Assembly (NCBI GenBank): GCA_030248225.1
Contig: JASANE010003825.1
Span: forward strand, 1 to 64,000
Reading direction: 5' to 3'
Origin: Trileptium ribeirensis
Lineage: Eukaryota > Nematoda > Enoplea > Enoplida > Thoracostomopsidae
DNA: 64,000 nucleotides
Below are positions 49,801 through 59,544 of this stretch, in pieces; position 1 is the stretch's first letter, and each line of letters begins with the position of its first letter. A program made the position numbers and the translations under genes. A model generated the notes under the pieces. It made no database searches. It saw only the letters and a list, made by a program, of their open reading frames with translations, and was not told the DNA's origin.

Positions 49801-51167
49801 AAATTATCAATGTATTAAAAGACTAATTGACTCTATTACGGTGTTTTAATCGGTAATCGCGTAGTTTTTGTGTAATGATTTAGCAACGTTTCAGTTGATT
49901 TTTCAAACGAAGCAATCAAACCTTCATTAGAATGTTGATGTGTTTTCTTTGAGCAAAGTTCAGTGTGAGACTTAATTATTTTTCAGTTCCTGTTTATTCG
50001 TTATATGGTACCAGCAATCATTTGGGAACGCCGATGAGCGGTCACTACACGGCCTATTGTAAACACGTAACGTCGGGGAAATGGTTCCTCTACGACGATA
50101 CTAGGTATGTCATTATGACTTTTAACTTGGGGAAAGAGATTCGTTTTTGATATAAATTTATGTACCAGTACCATTTTGATCGCCTGATATAACGTACCAC
50201 TCTTGTAGCAATACACTTTATAATATAAAATATCTTAGCTCGGAATTAAAGAAACTGTCGCCAACATGGCTTGGTGGTAAGTCCAGTCTGAAGTTGTGGG
50301 TTCGAATCCTGACTCTATGGCCCACATGTTTTGATGTTCTTATCTGTTATGTTAGCATGAGAATAATGTGTTTTGTGCGTTCTACCTTGCATATTAGAAG
50401 ACTAATTAGTTACTTCAAAATAGTTGAATCAAACCTCGAACAACTCTCTAACATTGAACAAAATTTTTAATATTTCGAACGAACATTGAACGGAGATCGT
50501 ACTAATTTCGAACCAGGAGCACTCATTTCTGGCAAGAATATACTCTAGTTGTGCCTATATATGAACTACTACTCTGGCCTTAAGGCGCGCATGAGTTGCG
50601 TTTAGCTCAACCTTAATGTCATATTCCAACATATTGGATTGATATAACCGTTCACAATAATTTGTACGGAAGGGCTTTCCACCGTTAACACACTTTACTA
50701 CCATTTCACTTTTGTGTTGCGCTAATTACTGATTAAATCTAATATGTATTTGGAACATATCAAAATATATATCTGATGTAAAAATAGCATTGTTTAGTCA
50801 CGGACAAAAATAAATGCATAAAACTAGTTCAGCAACGGTCGTTTACAACCGAACGTTGTAATGTTCGTTTGCGTTTACATTCTTTCATCAACGAACGCAA
50901 AAACAGTCCTGTGCGATCATGTAAAATCGTTAACGTTTACGTACGTTTTTAAACGAACGTCCTAACGTTCGTAAATTGGTAAATTGGAGTAAGTTATCCA
51001 GGTAACTGCTACATAACTCAAAATGATCAAAATTTTTATTTTTTTGTATTGCCAATACTGATTTGTTTTTTTTCAGAGTTACTCCGGTTGCAAACGACAA
51101 GTCGGTAGTTACGTCCGGCGCCTATGTTTTATTCTACGAATCCACTTCGCTCTCATCAAATTTGTGA
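34357..51167 (+). CDS. USP2/USP21-like ubiquitin-specific protease, 11 exons (5' end missing)
   Basis: Cysteine protease that removes ubiquitin from proteins (peptidase C19). Exons: 34357-34888, 38749-39124, 39400-39537, 40740-40866, 41925-42033, 42911-43086, 44330-44535, 46146-46224, 48353-48460, 49987-50104, 51077-51167. All introns are GT-AG and every phase joins, giving 685 codons after the first partial codon. The catalytic domain starts at [11 protein letters not shown] and covers about 348 residues, close to the USP2 core. Cys349 opens exon 4, His636 lies in SGHYTAYC and Asp653 in YDDTR. The zinc ribbon CSHC (498-501) and CEVC (556-559) is complete, as are QQDAQEFL and LHLKRF. The first ~300 residues are Ser/Tyr/Thr-rich, with a 71-residue repeat. 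No ATG precedes the first acceptor in frame, so an upstream exon is missing. USP2 versus USP21 orthology is not resolved here. Confidence 0.95.
35240..35600 (-). mobile_element. Inverted copy of the 29640-30012 repeat family (USP intron 1)
   Basis: Read on the minus strand, CCCCCTGTTCCGAAACAGTT and CATGCTCCCTGCAAAAATTTTC match the right half of the 29640-30012 element. A GGACAGGT word also occurs in both. There is no coding capacity. The boundaries are approximate. Confidence 0.45.
36978..37064. mobile_element. Short copy of the GGCGTGTTCACAC MITE (USP intron 1)
   Basis: It starts AAGGCGTGTTCACACGCTCA, like the MITE at 22644-22915, and ends with TTTGAACGTGTGAACACACCCTT, a variant reverse complement. 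At about 87 bp it is an internally deleted copy. Confidence 0.75.
38749..39124 (+). CDS. USP exon 2: N-terminal linker
   Basis: The acceptor TCGCTTGTAG ends at 38748, and the donor AAG|GTAAGT follows 39124. One base completes the codon split after exon 1. It encodes [19 protein letters not shown] and on to HERSSSK, Ser/Thr-rich with no known fold. The open frame extends upstream of the acceptor, but that part does not join in phase with exon 1. Confidence 0.85.
39400..39537 (+). CDS. USP exon 3: start of the catalytic domain
   Basis: The acceptor TGTTTTTTCAG ends at 39399 and the donor is ACG|GTACTT, both phase 0. It encodes 46 residues ending [11 protein letters not shown], the first half of the USP Cys box. 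Confidence 0.95.
40740..40866 (+). CDS. USP exon 4: begins with the catalytic cysteine
   Basis: The acceptor TACATTTTAG ends at 40739, and the first codon TGT is the catalytic Cys. It reads [20 protein letters not shown], matching the USP2 family Cys box, and continues to GALMK. The donor AAAA|GTATG leaves one base. Confidence 0.95.
41808..41855 (+). pseudogene. Dead partial duplicate of USP exon 5
   Basis: AG plus the first ~46 bases of exon 5 are repeated 115 bp upstream of the real exon with about five mismatches. The copied reading is [14 protein letters not shown] followed by a stop codon. Flanking intron words (TGAATACATT at 41757 and 41876) show that the duplication includes the intron end, with a period of 115-119 bp. 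If spliced in, it would truncate the protein before the QQDAQEF block. Confidence 0.85.
41925..42033 (+). CDS. USP exon 5: [21 protein letters not shown]
   Basis: The acceptor TAATTTAG ends at 41924, and the donor AG|GTAAAG follows 42033. The exon encodes the segment ending KFAPRFISY, which in USP2 reads RYAPRFVGY just before NQQDAQEF. A dead partial copy of its first 45 bases lies 115 bp upstream. Confidence 0.95.
42437..42490. repeat. 27-bp perfect tandem duplication (USP intron 5)
   Basis: Two exact copies of a 27-bp unit starting CGCTGACGATATGTGAATTG lie head to tail. Confidence 0.9.
42911..43086 (+). CDS. USP exon 6: QQDAQEFL block
   Basis: The acceptor TTTATTGTAG ends at 42910, and the donor G|GTGAGT follows 43086. 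It encodes [20 protein letters not shown] followed by the linker region up to [21 protein letters not shown] is the conserved ubiquitin-tail-binding motif of the family. Confidence 0.95.
43629..43975. repeat. Tandem duplication, ~172-bp unit (USP intron 6)
   Basis: Two copies run from TGTGTGCTAGG at about 43631 and GTGTTCTAGG at about 43805. They share GGCAAAATTCACCCA, GATCAACCAGCGAGATCC, AAAATCCTGTGGAGAG and AATCCACGTAGTCAGAATAT. Identity is roughly 85-90 percent. Confidence 0.8.
44330..44535 (+). CDS. USP exon 7: first zinc-ribbon pair
   Basis: The acceptor ATTTTTAAG ends at 44329, and the donor CCG|GTAAAG follows 44535. It encodes [13 protein letters not shown] with the C-x2-C pair CSHC, then [14 protein letters not shown] and [13 protein letters not shown]. 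These blocks align directly to USP2. Confidence 0.95.
44984..45402. mobile_element. MITE-like element with TGAGCGGAGCT ends (USP intron 7)
   Basis: TGAGCGGAGCTCGG at the left and the reverse complement of TGAGCGGAGCTTGG at the right form near-perfect 14-bp inverted ends, 419 bp apart. The left part holds a CTGAACCGATTTT word. There is no coding capacity. The target duplication is not clear. Confidence 0.6.
46146..46224 (+). CDS. USP exon 8: second zinc-ribbon pair
   Basis: The acceptor CGTTTTACAG ends at 46145, and the donor C|GTAAGT follows 46224. It encodes [20 protein letters not shown] and PNVLVL, including the second C-x2-C pair. Confidence 0.95.
46487..46709. mobile_element. Harbinger-like MITE with TTA target duplication (USP intron 8)
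   Basis: The left end AGCCGCGTTC and the reverse complement of the right end TGCTGCGTTC match at 8 of 10 positions. TTA flanks both sides (46484-46486 and 46710-46712). The element is 223 bp and AT-rich, without coding capacity. It may be a relative of the GGCGTGTTCACAC family. Confidence 0.5.
48353..48460 (+). CDS. USP exon 9: HLKRF block
   Basis: The acceptor AATATTTTAG ends at 48352, and the donor AAAG|GTAAGC follows 48460. With the base left by exon 8 it reads [20 protein letters not shown], then NLDLTSF. LHLKRF is a hallmark USP motif. Confidence 0.95.
48607..48626. repeat. GT dinucleotide repeat (USP intron 9)
   Basis: Nine to ten GT units lie just before a CCATAACTCGGGAACGACTT stretch that resembles a dispersed repeat. 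Confidence 0.9.
48940..49200. repeat. Degenerate tandem duplication (USP intron 9)
   Basis: Two related segments share a GTTTCACTTGCGGAGTTTCG / GCTTGCACTTGGGGAGTTTTCG block, an AAACxxATTGCCG block and a final TTTTGTTCT, with an offset of about 155-165 bp. Confidence 0.6.
49987..50104 (+). CDS. USP exon 10: catalytic His and Asp
   Basis: The acceptor TATTTTTCAG ends at 49986, and the donor AG|GTATGT follows 50104. It encodes [20 protein letters not shown], with the His box GHYTAYC, and KWFLYDDTR. The first Asp of YDDT aligns with the third catalytic residue, which is Asn in USP2. Confidence 0.95.
50262..50325 (+). repeat. tRNA-derived SINE or tRNA pseudogene (USP intron 10)
   Basis: TGGCTTGGTGGTAAGTCC (A-box-like) and GGGTTCGAATCC (a perfect B box) are about 30 bases apart, in sense orientation with the gene. 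The acceptor and T stems do not pair well, so it is not called as a working tRNA. Confidence 0.5.
50845..50985. mobile_element. Small inverted-repeat element rich in CGAACGTT (USP intron 10)
   Basis: CCGAACGTTGTAATGTTCGT at the left pairs, with about five mismatches, with the reverse complement of AACGAACGTCCTAACGTTCG at the right. The element is about 140 bp with a possible MITE origin. Confidence 0.45.
51077..51167 (+). CDS. USP terminal exon
   Basis: The acceptor TTTTTTTCAG ends at 51076. It encodes [20 protein letters not shown], then [10 protein letters not shown], and stops at TGA 51165-51167. GAYVLFYE is the standard C-terminal end of the USP fold. Confidence 0.95.
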
Positions 51168-51499
51168 AACAAAACAACTAACTGACTATTTCCCCATGGC
51201 TCGTTATTAGAATTGTTAATTTAAATAAGATTATAATAATTATTACTATATTAAGTAGACTGTTTAAGTTTTGTTTTTATCAATAATAACTATATTAAAA
51301 GTAATCTGTGGTTACAACTAGATACGCTGCTAATTGACATTATTGGATCGATAATTCCTTACGGAATCTCGAACCCAAATCTATCTATCATCGATCTATA
51401 TAAAGTGAGCAAGAATATTGTTGTTTAGTATAAATAGCGTTAGAGTGATTTAGGACCATCACACAATTTCGGGAATTTCAAACAGCGTTTTGTTGAGAA

Positions 51500-51505
51500 A
51501 ATAAA
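51500..51505 (+). terminator. Candidate polyadenylation signal of the USP gene
   Basis: AATAAA lies 333 bases after the stop codon, with a T/G-rich stretch (GTGTTTTATTTATAT) about 20 bases downstream. It is the first clear canonical hexamer after the gene. Confidence 0.55.
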
Positions 51506-53590
51506 AACGAGAAACGCCTAGTGTTTTATTTATATACTATTCGTATCGAGTTTGTTGTCAAAACTGTGCAATATTATAAAATTATAAATCGACGGTTTAT
51601 GGTGACCGTTATATCTGATAAAACGCAATGCCATTTATCCGAAATGCTAAGAAAGTAGTTGCATCGTCGTCAGCTGCAGAGCTCAGATTATAAGTATATG
51701 AGTGCCAAATTGTGCCGATGTAATTGCCAAATTACTTGGATTTTGTTGTATGACGAACATTGACGAGACTATGCTAATCATGTTGGTCATTCGCGAACTG
51801 TGGCGGATATAATAGCCACTCCACCATCAAATTTGTACCTGGATGGCTTTGAAATGGGGCCCAGAAAAACCTGGCAGCAGTTAGCACAGGTTAACTTGAG
51901 GAACTGATTATTGCATTTTATCGCTATTTTCACACCTTTACAAGAAGTTATGTTGTTGTTATTGTTGCATAGTTATTACAGTATGCGCCGAAAATGACCG
52001 TCGCATTTCGAGCGAGTGGCTTGCACTAGATTTCCTCTATTTAAATTAATAATAAATTCTATTTTTAGAACAAATTTATTCCGAAAACCCTAGGTCACTG
52101 CACATATTAATTCATTCACCGCTGCTGCGTTTAGACATTGTGCGATAGGTGTAGATTCGAAATTGCTCTAAATGATAGCTTAAGGATTGTGGCTTAAAGC
52201 CCATAATACCCTCGCGCTAACTGGTTTATTATATTCCAAGTGCAGTTTATAAACAGTCTTTTTACAAGATATACTTTATTACCGAAAAATATTTGAATTT
52301 TAATGTAATTGCCTATCTAATAACATTTTTGTAATTTTTACCGCCATGAACACCTAAGTGCCTATTGGTGCTGTGAGAATGTATTGTGCCATTTAATGCA
52401 TAATCTGATATTTACAAAACAACTGCCTGAAACTATCTGCCTCATTACACGCTTAATACAAACTTCTGTATACTCGTCTGCGCCACTACACAACATATTG
52501 TATGTTGTCCTTCGAGACAGCAAGAGTGTTTCATACGGTTCGCTGGTGATAAACATGCGTGACCGTCGGGTAGTCAATCAGGACATAATACTAAGTGGTA
52601 AAATTCAGCCAGCTAGTGACGAAGAACTGATTGTGACCGTCTTACGCTTCAGTATGATCATCGCTGGTATTTTAAAGCTGTTGGCTCAATGTGTATATAC
52701 GCACAAACAGCTTACAACCACTCGGAATCAAAATAAAAGTGCTGAAGCTGTTTTGTACTACGTTGCACGTAAGACTGATTTTTAGTGTTATTTCACCACC
52801 GAAACGGTTCTGGTGCAGCAGGAACGATCATTGAGGCCGTCTATTCCGTACGATTTGTTGCGAAAACAGAACTTTTTACAAACGTTGGCGGCTTAAGTTT
52901 ACATAGCAGAAGACCAAAATTTCTATTCAAAATGACTGGAAATCTCACTATTGTTACATTTCTGTACATTGACGCAGCGCCAGCCAGTGCGACGGTGTTT
53001 GAGATCTTCAAATCCATTCGTCAGGTTATTTTATAATCGATTAATACGACCGCAGCTATGATGGTGGACACATATCAATACTGCCATTACTCTCTTCGAT
53101 CACTTTGAGACCGCTCTCCAGATTCTTGGATCACTAAATTCAGACTCTCAGGTTCCTGTGTGGGAGGGTCGGCCGAATGTTTTTGTTAAATTTTTGATTT
53201 TCTATTATCATCGCCTCTTTGGTTTTACTAACGAATAATATATTTGCTTGTCCGTGGCTATGAAATATGGTTCATGGCGACCATTCTCTCAGATTTAAAA
53301 CGGTGTTCCCCATCTAAGACGAGAAATTGAAAGTCATGCAGTTCTGTCAAAACTAGCAAGAAAAGCAAATATGTGACAATAAAATCAGCACTCAAAATCA
53401 TTTACTGTTAAGTTTTTTTTGCTTACTGGGGCCAGATTTTTTGCTCAAAAATTAATAGTAAATCGAAATAGCTTCAATTTCAACACGTGACTCCAAATTG
53501 CTATGCTCGGAAAGCTTTAACTGCCACGACACTTGTAACTTTTTACGTCGAAGGAACTCATGTTTCCAGTTCCTCTGTAATACCTGCAGC
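51506..53590. other. 3' flank of USP gene, two unassigned open frames
   Basis: No family is recognised. A frame of about 129 codons from ATG 52396 to 52785 is followed in another frame by one of about 83 codons to 53036. They could be two parts of one broken gene or chance frames. No introns, motifs or conserved residues were found to support either. A short 25-bp direct repeat (CTTTCGCTAAGAATYCATGA) lies at 53590-53638, before the satellite. Confidence 0.3.
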
Positions 53591-55918
53591 TTTCGCTAAG
53601 AATTCATGAATCGACTTTCGCTAAGAATCCATGAATCGAGGGGCTCAATATACCAGAAAAGCTAAAAGTTTCTCGAGGAACCAGATAGCATTCGTTCAGT
53701 ACCGTTGAGAGCCGTAAATGATAAACATGCCGCACTCTATTTCTCACATTTGGACACTTTAGCAATTTAATGGTTTTCCTGCGTTTATGGAGTATCCGAT
53801 GTTTTACCAGATAAGCTAAAAGTTTCTCGAGGAACCAGATAGCATTCGTTCAGTACCGTTGAGAGCCGTAAATGATAAACATGCCGCACTCCATTTCTCA
53901 CATTTGGACACCTTAGCAATTTAATGGTTTGCCTGCGTTTATGGAATATCCGATGTTTTACCAGATAAGCTAAAAGTTTCTCGAGGAACCAGATAGCATT
54001 CGTTCAGCACCGTTGAGAGCCGTAAATGATGAACATGCCGCACTCCATTTCTCACATTTGGACACCTTAGCGATTTAATGGTTTGCCTGCGTTTATGGAA
54101 TATCCGATGTTTTACCAGATAAGCTAAAAGTTTCTCGAGGAACCAGATAGCATTCGTTCAGCACCGTTGAGAGCCGTAAATGATAAACATGCCGCACTCC
54201 ATTTCTCACATTTGGACACCTTAGCGATTTAATGGTTTGCCTGCGTTTATGGAATATCCGATGTTTTACCAGATAAGCTAAAAGTTTCCCGAGGAACCAG
54301 ATAGCATTCGTTCAGCACCGTTGAGAGCCGTAAATGATGAACATGCCGCACTCCATTTCTCACATTTGGACACCTTAGCAATTTAATGGTTTGCCTGCGT
54401 TTATGGAATATCCGATGTTTTACCAGATAAGCTAAAAGTTTCTCGAGGAACCAGATAGCATTCGTTCAGTACCGTTGAGAGCCGTAAATGATGAACATGC
54501 CGCACTCCATTTCTCACATTTGGACACCTTAGCGATTTAATGGTTTGCCTGCGTTTATGGAATATCCGATGTTTTACCAGATAAGCTAAAAGTTTCTCGA
54601 GGAACCAGATAGCATTCGTTCAGCACCGTTGAGAGCCGTAAATGATGAACATGCCGCACTCCATTTCTCACATTTGGACACCTTAGCAATTTAATGGTTT
54701 GCCTGCGTTTATGGAATATCCGATGTTTTACCAGATAAGCTAAAAGTTTCTCGAGGAACCAGATAGCATTCGTTCAGCACCGTTGAGAGCCGTAAATGAT
54801 GAACATGCCGCACTCCATTTCTCACATTTGGACACCTTAGCGATTTAATGGTTTGCCTGCGTTTATGGAATATCCGATGTTTTACCAGATAAGCTAAAAG
54901 TTTCTCGAGGAACCAGATAGCATTCGTTCAGCACCGTTGAGAGCCGTAAATGATGAACATGCCGCACTCCATTTCTCACATTTGGACACCTTAGCAATTT
55001 AATGGTTTGCCTGCGTTTATGGAATATCCGATGTTTTACCAGATAAGCTAAAAGTTTCTCGAGGAACCAGATAGCATTCGTTCAGCACCGTTGAGAGCCG
55101 TAAATGATGAACATGCCGCACTCCATTTCTCACATTTGGACACCTTAGCGATTTAATGGTTTGCCTGCGTTTATGGAATATCCGATGTTTTACCAGATAA
55201 GCTAAAAGTTTCTCGAGGAACCAGATAGCATTCGTTCAGCACCGTTGAGAGCCGTAAATGATGAACATGCTGCACTCCATTTCTCACATTTGGACACCTT
55301 AGCAATTTAATGGTTTGCCTGCGTTTATGGAATATCCGATGTTTTACCAGATAAGCTAAAAGTTTCTCGAGGAACCAGATAGCATTCGTTCAGCACCGTT
55401 GAGAGCCGTAAATGATGAACATGCCGCACTCCATTTCTCACATTTGGACACCTTAGCGATTTAATGGTTTGCCTGCGTTTATGGAATATCCGATGTTTTA
55501 CCAGATAAGCTAAAAGTTTCTCGAGGAACCAGATAGCATTCGTTCAGCACCGTTGAGAGCCGTAAATGATAAACATGCCGCACTCCATTTCTCACATTTG
55601 GACACCTTAGCAATTTAATGGTTTGTCTGCGTTTATGGAATATCCGATGTTTTACCAGATAAGCTAAAAGTTTACTCGAGGAACCAGATAGCATTCGTTC
55701 AGCACCGTTGAGAGCCGTAAATGATGAACATGCCGCACTCCATTTCTCACATTTGGACACCTTAGCGATTTAATGGTTTGCCTGCGTTTATGGAATATCC
55801 GATGTTTTACCAGATAAGCTAAAAGTTTCTCGAGGAACCAGATAGCATTCGTTCAGCACCGTTGAGAGCCGTAAATGATGAACATGCCGCACTCCATTTC
55901 TCACGTTTGGACACCTTA

Positions 55919-55957
55919 GCGCAGAAAACAAAACCACCCCACCAAAACCCCCCCCCC
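55919..55957. other. A/C-rich insertion in a satellite monomer
   Basis: Between TTAGCG and AATTTAATGG of one monomer lie about 39 extra bases made of A and C with a single G, ending in a run of ten C. Flanking monomer sequence is otherwise intact. Confidence 0.8.
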
Positions 55958-57999
55958 AATTTAATGGTTTGCCTGCGTTTATGGAATATCCGATGTTTTA
56001 CCAGATAAGCTAAAAGTTTCTCGAGGAACCAGATAGCATTCGTTCAGCACCGTTGAGAGCCGTAAATGATAAACATGCCGCACTCCATTTCTCACATTTG
56101 GACACCTTAGCGATTTAATGGTTTGCCTGCGTTTATGGAATATCCGATGTTTTACCAGATAAGCTAAAAATTTCTCGAGGAACCAGATAGCATTCGTTCA
56201 GCACCGTTGAGAGACGTAAATTATGAACATGCCGCACTACATTTCTCACATTTGGACACCTTAGCGATTTAATGGTTTGCCTGCGTTTATGGAATATCCG
56301 ATGTTTTACCAGATAAGCTAAAAGTTTCTCGAGGAACCAGATAGCATTCGTTCAGCACCGTTGAGAGCCGTAAATGATGAACATGCCGCACTCCATTTCT
56401 CACATTTGGACACCTTAGCAATTTAATGGTTTGCCTGCGTTTATGGAATATCCGATGTTTTACCAGATAAGCTAAAAGTTTCTCGAGGAACCAGATAGCA
56501 TTCGTTCAGCACCGTTGAGAGCCGTAAATGATGAACATGCCGCACTCCATTTCTCACATTTGGACACCTTAGCGATTTAATGGTTTGCCTGCGTTTATGG
56601 AATATCCGATGTTTTACCAGATAAGCTAAAAGTTTCTCGAGGAACCAGATAGCATTCGTTCAGCACCGTTGAGAGCCGTAAATGATGAACATGCCGCACT
56701 CCATTTCTCACATTTGGACACCTTAGCAATTTAATGGTTTGGCTGTGTTTATCGAATATCCGATGTTTTACCAGATAAGCTAAAAGTTTCTCGAGGAACC
56801 AGATAGCATTCGTTCAGCACCGTTAAGAGCCGTCAAATGATGGAACATGCCGCACTCCATTTTCTACACATTTGGACGCCTTAGCGATTTAATGGTTTGC
56901 CTGCGTTTATGGAATGTCAAATGATTTACCAGATAAGCTAAAAGTTTCTAGAGGAAACAGATAGCATTCGTTCAGCACCGTTGAGAGCCGTAAATGATAA
57001 ACATGCCGCACTCCATTTCTCACATTTGGACACCTTAACAATTTAATGGTTTGTCTGCGTTTATGGAATATCCGATGTTTTACCAGATAAGCTAAAAGTT
57101 TCTCGAGGAACCAGATAGCATTCGTTCAGCACCGTTGTGAGCCCTAATTGATGAACATGCCGCACTACCATTTCTCACATTTGGACACCTTAGCGATTTA
57201 ATGGTTTGCCTGCGTTTATGGAATATCCGATGTTACCAGATAAGGCTAAAAGTTTCTCGAGGAACCAGATAGCATTCGTTCAGCACCGTTGAGAGCCATT
57301 AAATGATCAACATGCCCGCACTCCATTTTCTCACATTTGGACACCTTAGCAATTTAATGGTTTGCATCCTTTTATGGAATATCCAATGTTTTACCAGATA
57401 AGCTAAAAGTTTCTCGAGGAACCAGATAGCATTCGTTCAGCACCGTTGAGAGCCGTAAATGATAAACATGCCGCACTCCATTTCACATTTGGACACCTTA
57501 GCGATTTAATGGTTTGCCTGCGTTTATGGAATATCCGATGTTTTACCAGATAAGCTAAAAGTTTCTCGAGGAACCAGATAGCATTCGTTCAGCACCGTTT
57601 GAGAGCCGTAAATGATGAACATGCCGCACTCCATTTCTCACATTTGGACACCTTAGCGATTTAATGGTTTGCCTGCGTTTATGGAATATCCGATGTTTTA
57701 CCAGATAAGCTAAAAATTTCTCGAGGAACCAGATAGCATTCGTTCAGCACCGTTGAGAAGCCGTAAATGATGAACATGCCGCACTCCATTTCTCACATTT
57801 GGACACCTTAGCAATTTAATGGTTTGCCTGCGTTTATGGATATCGATGTTTTACCAGATAAGCTAAAAGTTTCTCGAGGAACCAGATAGCATTCGTTCAG
57901 CACCGTTGAGAGCCGTAAATGATGAACATGCCGCACTCCATTTCTCACATTTGGACACCTTAGCGATTTAATGGTTTGCCTGCGTTTATGGAATATCCC

Positions 58000-58024
58000 A
58001 AAATTAACCACAACAGAAAAAAAA
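58000..58024. other. T/G-poor replacement in a satellite monomer
   Basis: Where every other monomer reads GATGTTTTACCAGATAAGC and on to GTTTCTCG, this one has similar-length sequence that keeps A and C but has lost most T and G. The monomer resumes exactly at TTCTCGAGG. Confidence 0.75.
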
Positions 58025-59544
58025 TTCTCGAGGAACCAGATAGCATTCGTTCAGCACCGTTGAGAGCCGTAAATGATGAACATGCCGCACTCCATTTCTC
58101 ACATTTGGACACCTTAGCAATTTAATGGTTTGCCTGCGTTTATGGAATATCCGATGTATTACCAGATAAGCTAAAAGTTTCTCGAGGAACCAGATAGCAT
58201 TCGTTCAGCACCGTTGAGAGCCGTAAATGATGAACATGCCGCACTCCATTTCTCACATTTGGACACCTTAGCAATTTAATGGTTTGCCTGCGTTTATGGA
58301 ATATCCGATGTCTTACCAGATAAGCTAAAAGTTTCTCGAGGAACCAGATAGCATTCGTTCAGCACCGTTGAGAGCCGTAAATGATGAACATGCCGCACTC
58401 CATTTCTCACATTTGGACACCTTAGCGATTTAATGGTTTGCCTGCGTTTAAGGAATATCCGATGTTTTACCAGATAAGCTAAAAGTTTCTCGAGGAACCA
58501 GATAGCATTCGTTCAGCACCGTTGAGAGCCGTAAATGATAAACATGCCGCACTCCATTTCTCACATTTGGACACCTTAGCAATTTAATGGTTTGCCTGCG
58601 TTTATGGAATATCCGATGTTTTACCAGATAAGCTAAAAGTTTCTCGAGGAACCAGATAGCATTCGTTCAGCACCGTTGAGAGCCGTAAATGATAAACATG
58701 CCGCACTCCATTTCTCACATTTGGACACCTTAGCAATTTAATGGTTTGCCTGCGTTTATGGAATATCCGATGTTTTACCAGATAAGCTAAAAGTTTCTCG
58801 AGGAACCAGATAGCATTCGTTCAGCACCGTTGAGAGCCGTAAATGATGAACATGCCGCACTCCATTTCTCACATTTGGACACCTTAGCGATTTAATGGTT
58901 TGCCTGCGTTTATGGAATATCCGATGTTTTACCAGATAAGCTAAAAGTTTCTCGAGGAACCAGATAGCATTCGTTCAGCACCGTTGAGAGCCGTAAATGA
59001 TGAACATGCCGCACTTCCATTTCTCACATTTGGACACCTTAGCAATTTAATGGTTTGCCTGCGTTTATGGAATATCCAATGTTTTCCAGATAAGCTAAAA
59101 TTTTCTCGAGGAACCAGATAGCATTCGTTCAGCACCGTTGAGAGCCGTAAATGATAAACATGCCGCACTCCATTTCTCACATTTGCACACCTTAGCAATT
59201 TAATGGTTTGCCTGCGTTTATGGAATATCCGATGTTTTACCAGATAAGCTAAAAGTTTCTCGAGGAACCAGATAGCATTCGTTCAGCACCGTTGAGAGCC
59301 GTAAATGATAAACATGCCGCACTCCATTTCTCACATTTGGACACCTTAGCAATTTAATGTTTTGCATGCGTTTATGGAATATCCGATGTTTTACCAGATA
59401 AGCTAAAAGTTACACGAGTAACCAGATCGAATTCGTAAAGCACCGTTGAGAGCCGTAAATGATGAACATGCCGCACTCCATTTCTCACATTTGGACACTT
59501 AGCGATGTAATGGTTTGCCTGCGTTTATGAAGTATCCGATGTTT

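Larger units (their letters stand above)
53652..59544. repeat. 154-bp satellite array, about 38 monomers
   Basis: A 154-bp unit (GATAAGCTAAAAGTTTCTCG, then CATTTCTCACATTTGGACAC, then ATCCGATGTTTTACCA) repeats head to tail for 5.9 kb. Monomers are mostly above 97 percent alike, less so at 56800-57400 and at the right edge. One position alternates GCAATT/GCGATT in long runs, which suggests a 308-bp dimer. Frames of 60-95 codons inside are repeat by-products, because 154 is not a multiple of 3. Array edges: the first monomer starts AGAAAAGCT, the last ends at ATGTTTTT. Confidence 0.97.

Noticed and set aside
50262..50325. Functional tRNA gene
   Set aside because: A good B box, but the acceptor and T stems do not pair; better read as a tRNA-derived repeat.
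55479..59198. Minus-strand frames of 67-93 codons with repeated CPNVRNG words
   Set aside because: They are satellite monomers read through; 154 is not a multiple of 3, so the frame rotates.
53652..59544. CRISPR-like array
   Set aside because: The 154-bp units are contiguous with no unique spacers; it is a eukaryotic satellite.
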